A DNA stretch of 64,000 nucleotides from Boswellia sacra (GCA_013180625.2 SNVD02004794.1:145469-209468), one strand, 5' to 3'; shown: positions 23,640 through 36,530, numbered from the stretch's first letter. Numbers and translations: made by a program. The notes: a model not told the origin generated them from the sequence alone.

Positions 23640-23970
23640 ATACCCAGCAAAAGTCCTAATATCATCAGCAAAATTGTCAGCCAAACTCCTCCCAAAACTC
23701 TTCCCAAACCCAGCAAAACTCCTTCTAATGTCATCAGCTAAAATCCTCCCAAAACTCTTCCCATACGCAGCAAAACTCCTCCTTATATCATCAGCAAATT
23801 GTCAGCCAAACTCCTCCCAAAATTCTTCCCATACCCAACAAAACTCCTCCTAATATCATCAGCAAAATTTCCATATGAACTCCTTCCAAAACTCTTCCCA
23901 TACGCAGCAAAACTCCTCCCATTCTTAGCAAAACTCCTCACATTCTCAGCAAAACACCCAACAAAACTCC
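23640..23970 (-). repeat. Tandem repeat of about 62-70 bp inside the CACTA element
   Basis: CAGCAAAACTCCTCC, then ATCATCAGCAAAA and CTCCCAAAACTCTTCCCA, recur about four to five times between the terminal repeats and the 3' end of the ULP1-like gene. On the minus strand this is the gene's 3' untranslated side. The open frame across it is only the repeat read as protein. Confidence 0.75.
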
Positions 23971-24169
23971 CAAGTCCAACAATAACTCAAATCTGCGCAA
24001 CACACACAAATGAAAATACCCAAGAATATTACTAAAAAGAATTGTCTATTAAAGTAAGACTCCAAGTTTTAGATGTATCGCAACAATTACAATTTCACAT
24101 TGCAACTTAAAATTTGACTAATTATAAAACATAAGAAGCAATAACAAGGTTGATCACATTTATACTAAC

Positions 24170-25144
24170 CATTTTGTTGATGCAATAATGATTTCAGAAC
24201 AATGGTTAGCCCATTCTAAACGAACCTCATCTATTTTGACTTGAGTGTATGCAGTCTTTCCATTGAACTGATAACCACAAAATCAACCATTATAAAACTT
24301 CCAGAACAATGCCATATGTATGTAAAAACCAAACTTATGATATTATATTCATGAGTAATTTACATTGTTCATCAGAAAACTAATGTCTGCTATAATGTCC
24401 TTCATGTATCTCAAGACATAATAGCCACATTCCACGGATCCAGGTTGTTGCGGGGCCTATTACAGTTAAAAACCAAAATGATAATAAAAAATCTAATTTG
24501 TTTTAGGCCTACAATAATAGCCATGCAACATTAATTTAAGGTAATATGTTTTACCTTCACAAATCTCATCTTAGAACTATAATTCCATCTTTCCTTGCTA
24601 ACCTCTGCCGTGAACAGCGTCATGGTGCTGTATGAAATACAGCAGTAGTTAATTATCTGAAGAATGTTGAAGAAAATAAAAATATAAATGGTATTAATTA
24701 AATGAAAAAGGATACATACGTTTTAATTAATTGTTCTAAATCACGATCAGGATCATCGTACCCCTTAGGATCCAAATAAAACACTTCTTTTCGCAACACA
24801 TCAAACACAACTAAAACCCAGTGGAAGCTAAAATAGAAGAAGGCATAAAAAAAAAAGGTATAAGGTATGATAGACATGCTAAAATGAATGAAAATTGATA
24901 ACACTTAATTAGAAGTTAAATATTTAGACCTGGGATTGTATGGCATAAGTATGAATTCTCCTTTAGTAGCTTTTTTCAAGCGCTTGCATACACCCTCTAC
25001 TCTATCAGGACGACTAGTTTCTGGTGGTTGCCCAGGTTTGGGTGATACCATGGCTGGACATACGAACCCAAATTGTGTCTTTCCTCTTCTATTTTGTACG
25101 AAGGAGTTATATAAAAACCTGAAAAAATTGAGACAAAATACCAA
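24170..25144 (-). pseudogene. ULP1-like C48 cysteine protease domain of the CACTA second gene
   Basis: Minus-strand exons contain FGFVCPAM and FILMPYNP (25,090-24,935), then FHWVLVVFDVLRKEVFYLDP (about 24,830-24,760), then APQQPGSVECGYYVLRYMKD (about 24,458-24,400), then a last piece VKIDEVRLEWANHC (about 24,250-24,200). His of HW, Asp of YLDP, Gln of QQPG and Cys of ECGYYV are the catalytic residues of ULP1/SENP SUMO proteases, and all are present. AT-rich introns separate the exons. ULP1-like domains are frequent passengers of plant CACTA and MULE elements. Whether the exons join in one open frame was not established, so it is listed as a possible pseudogene. Confidence 0.75.
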
Positions 25145-25254
25145 ACTAATTTATTATGAGACAAGCATCGCAATATCATATAAAACATTTTAAGCGGCTT
25201 GTTAATTAAAATCTCTTACGCAATATATACTTCAATAGTGTTAACTCCTATCAC

Positions 25255-25791
25255 TTACATCGTCAGTAATGCCTTGCACTCTGTCTTCCCAATATGAGCA
25301 GTAATGCCTTGTATATGAAATACATCATCAGCAAGCATGTATGGAATCCAACTATCTGAAGGCAAGTATGTGTCACACAATTTGCCAAAGAGTTGCAGCA
25401 TTGGATGACTGTTCTGGTGTGCTGCCGCTGTATGCCTAGTGTTCCTTGGCACTTGCTGCACTACACCTTTTTTGTTTTCGTTTCTTTTAAAATTTGCAGC
25501 CCTTGTTTCAGGACTTTCAGGTGCAACCTCCCATAAACCATCAGCCAATTTAACTTCCTCCTGAAAAAGTTGCCTTTTGGTACTTCCAAGCTTAGTTTTC
25601 CACCTCTGATTTGCAAGATCCACACATAAGTCAGGGTTTAGTCTTGGACTTATTCTTGGGATTGCAGTTATGTTTCTTGTTGTCCCTCTTTTTTTTATAG
25701 GTGTAGTGCAGTCTTTTTCCTCATGTCCTTCCACATTTGTTGCTGTTTTCTCATGTGAGAAATTTTTCTTCTTTCCATCTGAGTTTCCCAA
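25255..25791 (-). CDS. Middle exon of the CACTA second gene, function unknown
   Basis: An uninterrupted minus-strand frame of 178 codons. The N-terminal half is basic and low-complexity (KKRGTTRNITAIPRISPRLN). The C-terminal half (YLPSDSWIPYMLADDVFHIQ, then GITAHIGKTECKALL) resembles the segment that often precedes the ULP1 domain in plant transposon proteins. It is probably one exon of the same gene as the protease domain. The first half is duplicated at 26.0-26.2 kb. Confidence 0.55.
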   Translation of the reverse strand: MGNSDGKKKNFSHEKTATNVEGHEEKDCTTPIKKRGTTRNITAIPRISPRLNPDLCVDLANQRWKTKLGSTKRQLFQEEVKLADGLWEVAPESPETRAANFKRNENKKGVVQQVPRNTRHTAAAHQNSHPMLQLFGKLCDTYLPSDSWIPYMLADDVFHIQGITAHIGKTECKALLTM

Positions 25792-26457
25792 ATTATTTGG
25801 CTCCTGTAAAATAGAATATCAATAGCAACTCCATTATTATCCAAAATTAAATTAGTGGTTCAAGAAATAAAAGCCACCAACTAGCAAACTATACATAATT
25901 ATAAAATGTAGCAATATATATATAATTGTATTTGTAACAACAACGCTTTATTGATATAAGCCCAAAGTTAAAATTGACCAAAATAGACAATTAACCTTTT
26001 TTTCAACTTCCTCCACCAAAAGTTGCTTTTCGGTACTTCCAAGTTTAGTTTTCCCCCTCTGATTTGCAATATCCACACATAAGTGAGGGTTGAGTCTTGG
26101 ACTTTTTCTTGGGATCGTGGCAGTGTTTCTTGCTGTCCCTCTTTTTTTCCTAGGTGTACTATCATCTTTCACCTCAAGTCCTTCGATGTTTGCCACTGTT
26201 TTCTTAGGTGAGGAATTTTTCTTCTTTCCCTCTAAGTTTTCCGAATTATTTGGCTCCTGTAAAATACAATATCAATGCCAACTCAGTTATTATCCAAAAT
26301 TAAATTAGTGGTTCAAGAAATAAAAGCCATCAACTAACAAAATATACATAATTATAAAATGTAGCGGTATATCTATAGTTGTATTTGAAACAACAACACT
26401 TTATTGATATAAGTCCAAAGTTAAAATTGACCAAAAATAGACAATCAACCTTTTGTT
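25552..26457 (-). repeat. Tandem duplication of a 453-bp exon-intron segment
   Basis: Two head-to-tail copies with period 453 bp. TACTTCCAAG occurs at 25,581 and 26,034, and GGCTCCTGTAAAATA-type sequence at 25,799 and 26,252. Both copies contain the coding part RLNP(D/H)LCVD(L/I)ANQR and the following intron. The word AACTTCCTCC marks the left edge, the junction and the right edge. Confidence 0.85.
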
Positions 26458-28098
26458 CAACTTCCTCCATCTTGTGTTTATCCTTGTCTTCCTCTTCCTT
26501 GCAACCGTCATCAGCATGGACATGAGATGGTGGGTAGGCGGAACTTCCTACATCTGAGTGACGAGGTGTCTTCTTTAATTCCCTCATGATTTCTTCCAAC
26601 TTACTTTCAATTACTGTCTTCCAAGCATACAACTCATCCTCTCTCTCATGCTGAGTAAGGTGCATGAATGGTGTGAAAGTACTTTGTAAGGGTTATAAAT
26701 TTGCCAAGCCCTTGCATATGACCAGTTCGAGGAAGCCTTCCCAATGATTGTGCAAGTATGTCGTTTCTTCCATTTGACTTTAGCTAGCCTCCTTTAGCCT
26801 CTTTTTTCAACTTTTCCTATCACCATGATAAATAAATTAGTGATAATATAATGATTAACTTGAATGATAACACTTAACTATATTGAAGTTGCTCACTATT
26901 TTGTTAACAATCTGTTCAGTTTCAGGGTCATAGCCACCATTTTTCAATCTCTGAGCTCTCTTCCAAAGTTCACTCCTGTCTACTAAATCTTCAGAAAGAC
27001 CAGTTTCTGAGCACTAGTGGATAAACAGGTCAGATTAGATTAGTACACTACAAAATTACATTAAAAAAAATTAAATTGGTGTAAAATGGTAGCTACTTAC
27101 CATATCTTGCATCAATCCAACGTATCCTCTTCGACTAAGTCGATGATTAAACTTGTTTAAGGCCCTCTTTACCTTATTAGCACAACTAACTTTCTATATA
27201 AGATAAAAACATGTGTTTTTAGTACTTTTAGAATAGATATGAATAGTGAAAAAACATAAGTTGAAGAAACTCACTTGAAAGTCATTAGATAAATATCTAT
27301 TTACAAACTCTCTCCAAACAGGTTTCTTAATTTGGGGATAATCAATTGGGGGTTTATATAGTATCCTTCGATCCCGTGTGAATGGCACAATATACTTTCT
27401 TCTTAGCATGTACTTAAAGTTACGAAAAGCAAACCCAATTGACTGTAACACTTGCTTCTTACTGTTAGGATGAATAATGAAGCGGTCCTAATATCAATGT
27501 CAACAACATAGAAAGGACAGTTAGTAAAATGACAAAAGAGTCACCAGCAAGTACTAAGATCACACCGTATATAACATATACAAATAACATGGTATAAAAT
27601 ATAGGCAAATAAAATAAGTAAAGATCAATGCAATAAAATGTTTACTTATACCTGCACACACTGCCATAAACGATCTTTCATCTCAATTTTAACTTTACGC
27701 CAATCATCTATAAGGATTGAAACTGAAGTACGAGCCAAAACTCCAAGATAACTAGCCAGCTCTGTGGCCTCATCACCTGCAGGAACTCCCATTACATTAT
27801 ACTGTACCACTATCTTTCCTTTCCTCGTTTTCAGCTTTTTGTTCTGCCTAGCACCCCTATTTACACCTCTTTTCCCATAACTACTGTCTGGAGCATCCAA
27901 GTTAGCACCTTCGACATCATCACCACTAACATCAGCACCTTCAACATCAACCTCTTCATCTTCTTCATTTTGTTTAAAGTCTGGGCCTAAAGCATCTGAG
28001 GGGACATTAGGACCAGAGTCATCATCAAGCAGGTCATCACGATAATAGTCCTCATAATTATCCTCATCATCATTAGCAATACCCTTTCCTTTATCCAT
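26330..28098 (-). pseudogene. Transposase_24-like (PF03004) part of the CACTA second gene
   Basis: The first exon (28,098-27,646) begins MDKGKGIANDDE and has a long acidic stretch followed by a basic cluster (GARQNKKLKTRKGKIVVQYN). Further exons give FAFRNFKYMLRRKYIVPF and YPQIKKPVWREFVNRYLSND (27,451-27,290), NKFNHRLSRRGYVGLMQDM (about 27,160-27,100), and DLVDRSELWKRAQRLKNGGY (about 26,990-26,930). A coiled Glu/Lys piece closes it (26,665-26,330). This order matches Ptta/En/Spm-type plant transposase proteins, which bind subterminal repeats. Introns are inferred from frame changes. Integrity is unknown. Confidence 0.75.
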
Positions 28099-28341
28099 TT
28101 AAGTACCCCTGAAAAACATAAGTAAAAAATAATTAAGAGACATAAAAAAAATAGATGAGAAACCTACAAAATAAATTAAAGAGAAAGAATCGATAGCCCA
28201 CAAACTATAGGCTAAACTCACAAACATGTTACAGTTTCAAACAATCAACAATCATAATTTCCAAAGTTTGATTGCAATTAAACAATAAATCAGTTAATAA
28301 TTGTAATAATTACTCACTGCTAACTCCAACAAAATGCCATA

Positions 28342-31300
28342 TCAGTCTTGAATCCAAATTCCTTCTTTGGTATTTCGTGCATAGATTGCTTGATCGCCAT
28401 CAGTAGAATGTAGACAATCATTAGTTGGTAATTCAGTGGTGAATGGAGGGTGTTCTATTGCATCATTATACATATTATCCCCAATTCTTTGTTTAGGATC
28501 AGCTCTACTAGGCATATGACATACAATTGACCACTTTTTATTAGTTTGATCAGATACATAAAACACTTGTTTGGCTTGTGAAGCCAATATAAATGGATCT
28601 GATTTATACCCTAACCGGTTTAAGTCCACTAAGATGAATCCAAGTTCATCCTTCTTCACACCAGTCCTATTTTGAACCCAATCACACTTCAACAGTCGAA
28701 TTTTTAACAAATGGTAGTCAAGAACCCATATCTCATGTATAACCCCATAAAATGTCATGTCACATGTTATTGGGTCTTTATCTTTAGAACTAGAAACCTG
28801 CATGGCTTTTGCAACTATAGTGACTCCACTATTTTGAGTAACTCGGTTTGACTCTCTATCTTGTGTTACAAAGTGGAAACCATTAATTCATATCCTGGTT
28901 GTTTAACTACAAAAGGAAGAGGCCCTTGTGATACAGCAACATCATTTTCTATCAAAGAGTACACCTAAAAAGTAAGACATGTAAGTAAGCATTGTTCTTT
29001 GTTTAATAAGCAACAACAAGCATGTTAAATAAATAGTAACTTTTATTGTCTATATGACGATGAACCTTATCAGTTAACCAATCAGCAAAGGTACGATTGT
29101 GTTCCTCTTGTAACCATTTATCATTTTGACGTGGATGACAAGATCTAAGCCATTCCAAGTGCTCACTAAAGGATTAGAAAATTCAATTTGTGAGATTAGA
29201 AAAGGCACATTATAGTAATCAAAACAATATTCACATTTAGTTACAAGAAACTGAATAGATTACCTAATGTACGATTCAACTTCTTGTGTGTGATGCAACA
29301 CGTATAAATGTGCTTGAACTAGTGAAGTTGGATTAACTTGCACCAGTTTTCCACCAGACAATGGCTTGTCAATTGAAAAGTTTTGCACATGACCAGGTGG
29401 CAGCCCAACAGTACCCATGTTCGACATTTATTCTGCACAAAATTCTAATGCTTCCTCCCCAATATAACTCTCTGCTATACAACCCTCAGGACGGTTACGG
29501 TTTCGAACATAACCTTTTAATGTTTTCATGTATCTCTCAAAAGGATACATCCAACGAAGATAGACAGGACCACATAGTCTTACTTCGCTCACTAAGTGCA
29601 TAGTAAGATGAACCATAATGTCAAAAAAAGATGGGGGGAAACATTTCTCCAACAAGCACAAAGTCACCATGAGGTCCATCTCCAGTTTATCCAATGTCGA
29701 CACATCAATCACAGTTTTACACAAGGAATTAAAGAAGAAACATAACCTAATGATAACATCTTTAACATGTTTTGGCAAGACAACCCTAAGTGCAATAGGT
29801 AGAAGTTGTTGCATAAGAAAATGACAATCATGGGACTTTAGGCCTTGAAGTTTAAAGTCTTTCATTGACACAAGATTCTTAATGTTTGAAGAATACCCAT
29901 CAGGAACCTTGATACTTTTCAAAGCTTTACAAAACCTAGCCTTTTCATCACTAGTCAATGTGTAAAAAGCTGGAGGAAGAAAGGTACGATTTCCTTGTAC
30001 TATTGGTGCTAATTTGTCTCTAATTTTCATAGCCACAAGATCCTTCCTTGACGTGAGACCATCTTTGGTCTTTCCAGAAATGTTCAGTAATGTTCCATAG
30101 ATGCTCTCACAAACATTTTTTTCAATGTGCATAACATCTAATTAATGTCGCACTAGCAAGTACTTCCAATATTCTAAATTATAGAATATGGATTTTTTCT
30201 TCCACCACACGCAATCATCATTGTCAGAACTTTTACGTTCTTTTATGTTACTTTTTCCCCATTTATTTTTGATAGACTCAACCAGCAACAAAATCTCTTC
30301 ACCATTCAAAGGTTTTGGAGCTAGTTTATGCTCTATTGTGTTGTCAAAGGCTTTTGTTTGGTATCAGAATTCATGCTTATAGGGAAGCCAATGACGATGG
30401 CCGATATATACATTTTTTCTACTATGTTTCAGTCTACATTTGGGTGTGTCTACACCACAATATGTACAGTCATTGTACCCTTTAATAGTGCAACCTGCTA
30501 AATTCCCATATGCTGGAAAGTCACTTATTGTCCATAGTAACACAGCCCTTAAATTAAAGATTTCCTTTTTATTGGCATCATAAGTATCTACCCCAACATC
30601 CCATAAAGTTTGTAAATCTTCTATCAAAGGAGCTAAGTACACATGAATGTCATTTCCTGGTTGTTGAGGACCAGAAATCAATAGGGACAGCATCATAAAT
30701 TTTCGTTTCATACACAACCATAGCGGAAGATTGTATGTTATAAGAACAACTGGCCAGCAACTATATGTGCTACTAAGAGAGCTGTGTGGATTAATTCCAT
30801 CAGCCGATAAGGCAAGTCTAAGATTTCTATCATCCGATGCAAAGGCAGGCCATTTCTCATCAATTAGCTTCCATGATGGTGAGTCAGCCGGATGTCGGAG
30901 CTTACCATCAATTACCCTTTCATTTGCATGCCAGGTCAAGTCCTTCGCAGTTTGCGATGACTGAAACATACGCCTAAATCTAGGAATGGGAGGAAAGTAC
31001 CATAAAACTTTTGCAGGAATACCTACCCTATATTGGTCTACTCTACCATCTTTTTTCTTCCACCTAGATAAGCCACAAGTAACACATTCAGAAAGCCCTT
31101 CATACTTTTTTCTATAAAGTATGCAATCATTTGGGCAAGCATGTATTTTCACATATTCTAAGCCTAAAGCGGACATTGTCTTTTTTGCCTCATACATAGA
31201 CATTGGAATTTCATTATTTTCAGGCAACAACTCTGTTAGAAAACTTAACAGTTCAGTAAAACTATTATCAGACCACCCAAATTTACCTTTTATATTAAAC

Positions 31301-31732
31301 AATTTCACCAAAGTGCCTAACTTAGTGAATTTTGTACATCCTGGGTACAAAGGTTTTTCAGCCTGTTCTAATAGCTCTTTAAATGGCCTAGGATCTTTAT
31401 CATAATCCTTGTAAGCATCAAAAACCATATCTACTGTGTTACCATCACTATAGTCCATCGACTCAAATGGGATATCTTTATTACAAGATGGTGTGCTATG
31501 GACATTTTCTCCATGCCATTTCCAAACTTTATAAGACACATCAAAACCGTGCCAAAAAAAGATGTTCGGTTACTCTCTTAGGTGGGAGAAAGGCTAAATT
31601 CCTACATTCATAACATGGGCATCTAATGACATTGGCATCTTCAACATTTTCAATAGCAAACTTGACAAAATCTTATACCCCTTTATCATACTCAGGTGTA
31701 ATTCTACTACTCTGAATCCAAGACTTATCCAT
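28342..31732 (-). pseudogene. TNP2-type CACTA transposase (Transposase_21)
   Basis: The gene starts with MDKSWIQSSRITPEYDKG at 31,732, the transposase-associated domain with its CPCYECRN zinc-binding motif. The body includes LALSADGINPHSSLSSTYSC, GPQQPGNDIHVYLAPLI, WTISDFPAYGNLAGC and LDVMHIEKNVCESIYG, all hallmarks of TNP2. The C-terminal DUF4216-like part (28,803-28,342) has CDWVQNRTG and DPFILASQAKQVFYV. Damage: a TAA replaces a Gln codon about 20 residues in, one extra T in a T7 run near 31,553 shifts frame, and further stops occur near 30,363 and 30,136. Frames 31,539-30,364 and 30,132-29,428 are in phase. Two or more introns lie between 29.3 and 28.8 kb. Confidence 0.9.
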
Positions 31733-31760
31733 TGCAGTTTCAATAAGTTCTAATCCTGAC

Positions 31761-34729
31761 ACATATAGTTGAGGAAAAATTAAAAAAGAATCACTTTATT
31801 TTTTCATTTATTATTTTGTTAGAACAAAAACAATTAACAAATTAACATCAACTTAGATACATGCGTAACAAAAAAGAAAAGAACAAAACATGTCAGCACT
31901 ACATAGTAGCCAATACTTGCATATTAAAAACTATTGGGCAGCAATAAAATACATCAAAAAGTATAAAAAATTTACTACAATCAAGCCCATAATAATTAGG
32001 TCATGCATATCACAATCAATTCATGGGTATCACATATATGACTGCAATAAGAAATTCATAACATCCAACTGGATAAAATATTCAAAATTATTTCACTCAA
32101 TTTTACTATTTCCAAACAAAATTATTGATAAAAAACAAAATATTGAAGATCTAAACATCAAACAAACAAAAAGCCAAATCAATATCATAAAAAACAAAAT
32201 TACCCACAAATTTATTTCATAGAAAAAACCCAAAAAAAATTTTGATCGATAGTCAAACCATATTCACATTATAATTAGTTGTCAAAAATTCTCATCCTTA
32301 ATTCATTAAAAAGAAACAATATATGAATATTACCCGAGGTCAAATAACATGTAATTTCAATATAAATAAATTAAAGTGGAGTCTAACGATTTTTTACCTT
32401 ACTAAACCTTTGACCAGGAACAATGAAGTTAAATAAAGCTTTCAGCTTAGAAGCAGGTTCATCGACTATTATATCTGTAAAAAAACAAGTTATCATATAA
32501 GTTTGGCATAATTAACACTGTTTGACAAGAGTTCTAGAAAGAAAAAGTGAGAAAATACAGAAGCAAACCAAAAGATTATATACGAGAGCAAAAGCTTACG
32601 TTGAACCTAGTGTCCACCTTTGTATCAATATGTGATGTTCATGTTCTTTAGCTAAGTGTTAACGTTAGCCAAAAGTTAATAAGTTGGACTCTTTTGTTTT
32701 CAAGTTCAGAGTTCATTTTCTGAAAATTGGTTGTAATGAATTATGATGAGATGGTGAAAGCAACAAAGAAACGAAGAGATGACAGTAAGTTTATAGTTTT
32801 TTAACATAATATATACCATTAACATAGATATGCTAGGAGTTGTAAAAAAAAAAAAAAGAACTTATTTGTGACATAATCTAATCTCTCTTAAGGAATTTTT
32901 TCTCAAATACAGAATTTATTTTCTGAAATATACATGTCAAATTAATATCAAACCAACTAGATATCATTTTCAAAATTTTAAAAAATTAAAACCAACAATG
33001 TTTTCTTACTAAATTTTGAAAAGAAAAACTCAAAATATAAAAACAAAAACAACATTATTAACCTGATAATTTTTTAGGTATGGTAGTAATTCTTGGTTGT
33101 ATTGAATTACCATGAGATGGCAAGAGAAATAAACAAATGAAGAAATGACGATAGGTTTATAGTTTTTTAATTAATCAATGAAATAAAATGGTGCATCCTG
33201 TCAAATGCCAAGTGGACAGTGCATAATCAATCAGTAATCCCTATGCTATTTTGTGTATAAGAATTGTCCTAGGAATATGCTTTTTCTTAGTATAATTTCA
33301 CTATATTTTACGACGACTGTTTATCATATTAGGAGGCAACCTTTGCCTAAAGTAATAATACAACTTAGAATGTGTTTGGGGATTATTTTAAATATTTTTG
33401 TGATCTTACAAGTGCTTTTTGTTTACTATATAATATTGAAAGTACATTCCTATGCATCTTTAATCTCCACATGACACATCATCTTCGTATAAAAATAATG
33501 TTGAGAGTATGTTTAATGATGTTTTTCTTTGAATGTTAATGATTGGATTAATCTAACGCAATCCCTTTTATTTAATTGTTAAGTAGTAAATAAATTAAAA
33601 AAATCAATTTACTTTTCTAAAAGCAAGTAAGGATTTTATTTTTAACATATATTTTTATTGCATTTGTTAAAGAGACATGAAAATAACTTGACCAAATATA
33701 CTAATATTGATAAATGTTAACTATTGATTTTACAATGATGTTAACTATTGATTTTACAATATTACTCTTCTTTATCCCTAAATGATTGATAAAGTTCACT
33801 GATGGAGATGTCTTTAATGACTTTTTAGATTTATGAAAAAAGTAATTCTACATATACAATCAACTAAAACAACTATTCATATAACCTAATGTAGCAAAGC
33901 ATCGTTGGATGAATAAATTGAAATAATAAATGAGAAAAATAATAATAAATCATATAAGAATCACAAATCCAATAAAATACTGTCGATCATGTTGTATACA
34001 TTTGATTATTTGAATTAGTTGTATATATAGCATATCTGTTGTGAAAAACATTTATAATTCTTTGAAAATTTCATTTTTCATCTAACATTACGACAAAACA
34101 TAAAGAGTATTCAATGAAATTAATATATCAGTTATTTAAAACTAATTAAATAAAAAACTTTTACATAGATATTATTTTATCTGAAAAACTTTGGCATTCT
34201 ATATTACCTAGGAAGGAAGTTTCTTTTTTATTATATCGTCAACTTAGCACAAAATTAAGATATATATTAATATAAGCTCCTGAAAATACAATGGCCTTAG
34301 ATGAATATATTAAATATTTTTATATAGGTAAGATAATTTTCTTGGAAACCTATTTTCAAACTATCAAAAAGATTCTTAGTTTTCGGCCGTAAGGAAGTCA
34401 TCAATTCATTTAATAATCCTCTTGGTGTTAAACAAAAAAAACAAAATATAACATTGCATATTACAATCTATCTCCCATTTACTAATCCTGTTGAGCTAAT
34501 CCTGTTGAATCACTTCGAAATTATTCAAACACAATCTATTTTCATCCCATTATCTACAACTACTCAATCAATCGAGGAATGTTTAGTGGAACTTTCTGGT
34601 TTGTGCAATTTAATGATTATCTTCTGGAGCTAATTCTGCTGTTTTTCATTGTTGAAATTAGTTGTGAAATAAGGCTTCTAAATAGAAGCGATTAGCAAAA
34701 TAACACAAGATTCCCTTGGGATTGACTAT
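31761..34729. other. AT-rich region without recognised genes
   Basis: Very AT-rich with no conserved coding motif. It could contain the 5' flank and promoter of TNP2 and the eroded right end of the CACTA element. It contains one clear 76-bp direct repeat, listed separately. Confidence 0.4.
32729..33170 (+). repeat. 76-bp direct repeat, copies 366 bp apart
   Basis: GGTTGTAATGAATTATGATG... at 32,729-32,804 and GGTTGTATTGAATTACCATG... at 33,095-33,170. Both end in GGTTTATAGTTTTTTAA-like sequence. The copies differ at scattered positions. Confidence 0.7.
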
Positions 34730-35107
34730 CACTACAAGAAAACTACCCTTTAGTGACCAAATTTTCGGCGACAGATGGAAATTGGTAGCAATATGTTTGA
34801 TTCTGCGACGAACGTATATGTTCGTAGCTGAAGGTCGTGGCCAAAGCTGACGAAGTAAAAATTTTTTTCAGCGACCAATATTTCGTTGCCATATCCTTAT
34901 CCAGCGACGAAAACAACGTTAGTCGCAAAAAATCAAGTGGTGGAAAATTATCTTTTAGCGACCATTGAATGTTTCGTAGCTGAAAGAAGCTTTTCGCGAC
35001 CAATTGTGGTCGCTGAAAAGGTTAAGAGATATTGTCCCAAAATCATATTTAGCCACCAGAGAAGTGGTAGCTAGATGTCATGTCATCTATAGCGACCAAA
35101 AAAAATG
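34730..35107 (+). mobile_element. CACTA-like end with GCGACC repeats, left part, split by element A
   Basis: Starts CACTACAAGAAAACTACC, then an array of imperfect units built on TAGCGACCAAAT and its complement (GGTCGCTGAAA). The array stops at AAATG, the target duplication of element A, and resumes at 47,438. No coding sequence. Confidence 0.7.
35103..35107 (+). repeat. Target-site duplication of element A, left copy
   Basis: AAATG immediately before the LTR start TGATGCGTTCG. The identical AAATG follows the other LTR at 47,438-47,442. Confidence 0.9.
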
Positions 35108-36515
35108 TGATGCGTTCGAAACTAGCAAGTATACTAGTCGCACAAGTAATAAAGTGATGAGTAAGATATCGTTCCCACGAGGATTGATTCTAATTGAATT
35201 TGTTATTCGAAAGCAACAATAAACTAAATGAGGGGGGTTTTGTTGATTGATTAACTAGATGAAATATTAATGCAAGTAAAGAATAACACAATGCAAATTT
35301 AAACAGATTGAAAAATCAATGAGAGAAACCTGGTTAAGGGATCCTTCTCTACCACAAGATATGGATTTGCAAATTAATTGTAGAATTGTCATCCAATTAC
35401 ACCATTGAAATTATCAACCGTAGATAACAACAAGCTCTGTTATCCCAATCTTTCCTTACTTTGTTGTTAAACAAAACAGGCTCTTTATTTAATCTCTATC
35501 CATTAAACAACCTAGAACAAGCTCTCTAAATTTAATTCAATGGATGCATTACGATAAGAAAGATAGGTTGATCTAAGCAATAAACACACAAGCTCGGATT
35601 ATTTAACTTAGGTTGTATTCTCCAATTGCAATCTCTGATCACAATTTTGCTACTAAGGATTAGAAATTCAAGACAATTACGGATCAAGATTTCTAGTCTA
35701 GCAATAGACAACAACCAGATTATATTCAGTTGGCCATTCGAAATACAATCCAGCAAGCAATCATAAGCATTAGATATAGGAAAATACAAGCAATTCAATT
35801 AGAGAATTGGATAAAAACTTCTTAACTTACAAAAACCATATCAGGGGCTTTGAAATCACCCTCAACCAATTCAGATTCAGTTACACATGTTTAAGAACGT
35901 GGTAAATACAATACAACATGGAGACATTCCAGAAAATGAAAGGGAAGGGAAAAACTTAGCAAATTTGATGTAATTCTCTTTGGATTGTAGTTCTTCCTCT
36001 TTCCAAGCTTCCTTTCTCCTTCAAGAACTCCAGGAGATGAAAGAATTCCAGAGCTGCAGCCTCCACCACGTTCTCCCCTCTTCAAGTTATCAAAATAAAA
36101 CCCTAAAATTTGTTTATATACTCTGCTACAGTAACTTGCTACAGTGTCTCGTATTTAATAACATGCTACAGTGATATGTGGAATTACAAATATACACTTC
36201 TCATACCATTTTTATCATAACTTTCGGTACACTACATAAATTCTTGAACCGTAAATTTCTCCAGAAAATAGACTTCGAGAGCTTTTCAATGGTATATAGC
36301 ATGTTATCCGGTTAATTGTATATTGATACAATCAACTCCGAGAAATTGGCTGATTAGAAGAGGTGAAAATGAAGGGTTTTACTCCATTTTTGTGCAAGTT
36401 GCTCCAAAACTCCTACACACATCAAAACCACACAAAAACATAAAAATACCAAGGAATATAGCAAAGAAACATGGACGAATTGATATGAAAATGATATATA
36501 AATAGACACTTATCA
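35108..36515 (-). repeat. 3' LTR (element sense) of element A
   Basis: On the plus strand it starts TGATGCGTTCGAAACTAGC and ends GACACTTATCA. It contains TATATAAACA-type sequence on the minus strand near 36,112-36,121, just downstream of repeated CTACAGT/ACTGTAG words. It matches 46,022-47,437 along its length. Confidence 0.95.
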
Positions 36516-36530
36516 AATTCCCCCACACTT
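36516..36530 (-). promoter_or_regulatory. Polypurine tract of element A
   Basis: On the minus strand AGTGTGGGGGAATTT lies directly inside the 3' LTR. The same GTGGGGGAATTT precedes the 3' LTR of element C. Confidence 0.85.

Larger units (their letters stand above)
22811..31760 (-). mobile_element. CACTA (En/Spm) element with TNP2, Transposase_24-like and ULP1-like genes
   Basis: The left terminus CACTACAAGAAAAATAGG starts at 22,811 and is followed by subterminal repeats. Both genes lie on the minus strand: TNP2 transposase at 31.7-28.3 kb, then a second gene from 28.1 kb with a Transposase_24-like domain, a duplicated exon and a C48 protease domain down to about 24.2 kb. This is the order of a complete CACTA element. 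I could not find a matching TAGTG-type right end between 31.8 and 34.7 kb, so the right side appears truncated or eroded. The given end is the TNP2 start region. Confidence 0.85.

Noticed and set aside
23799..24035. Plus-strand Leu/Pro/Lys-rich frame
   Set aside because: It is a tandem repeat read as protein and is antisense to the CACTA gene.
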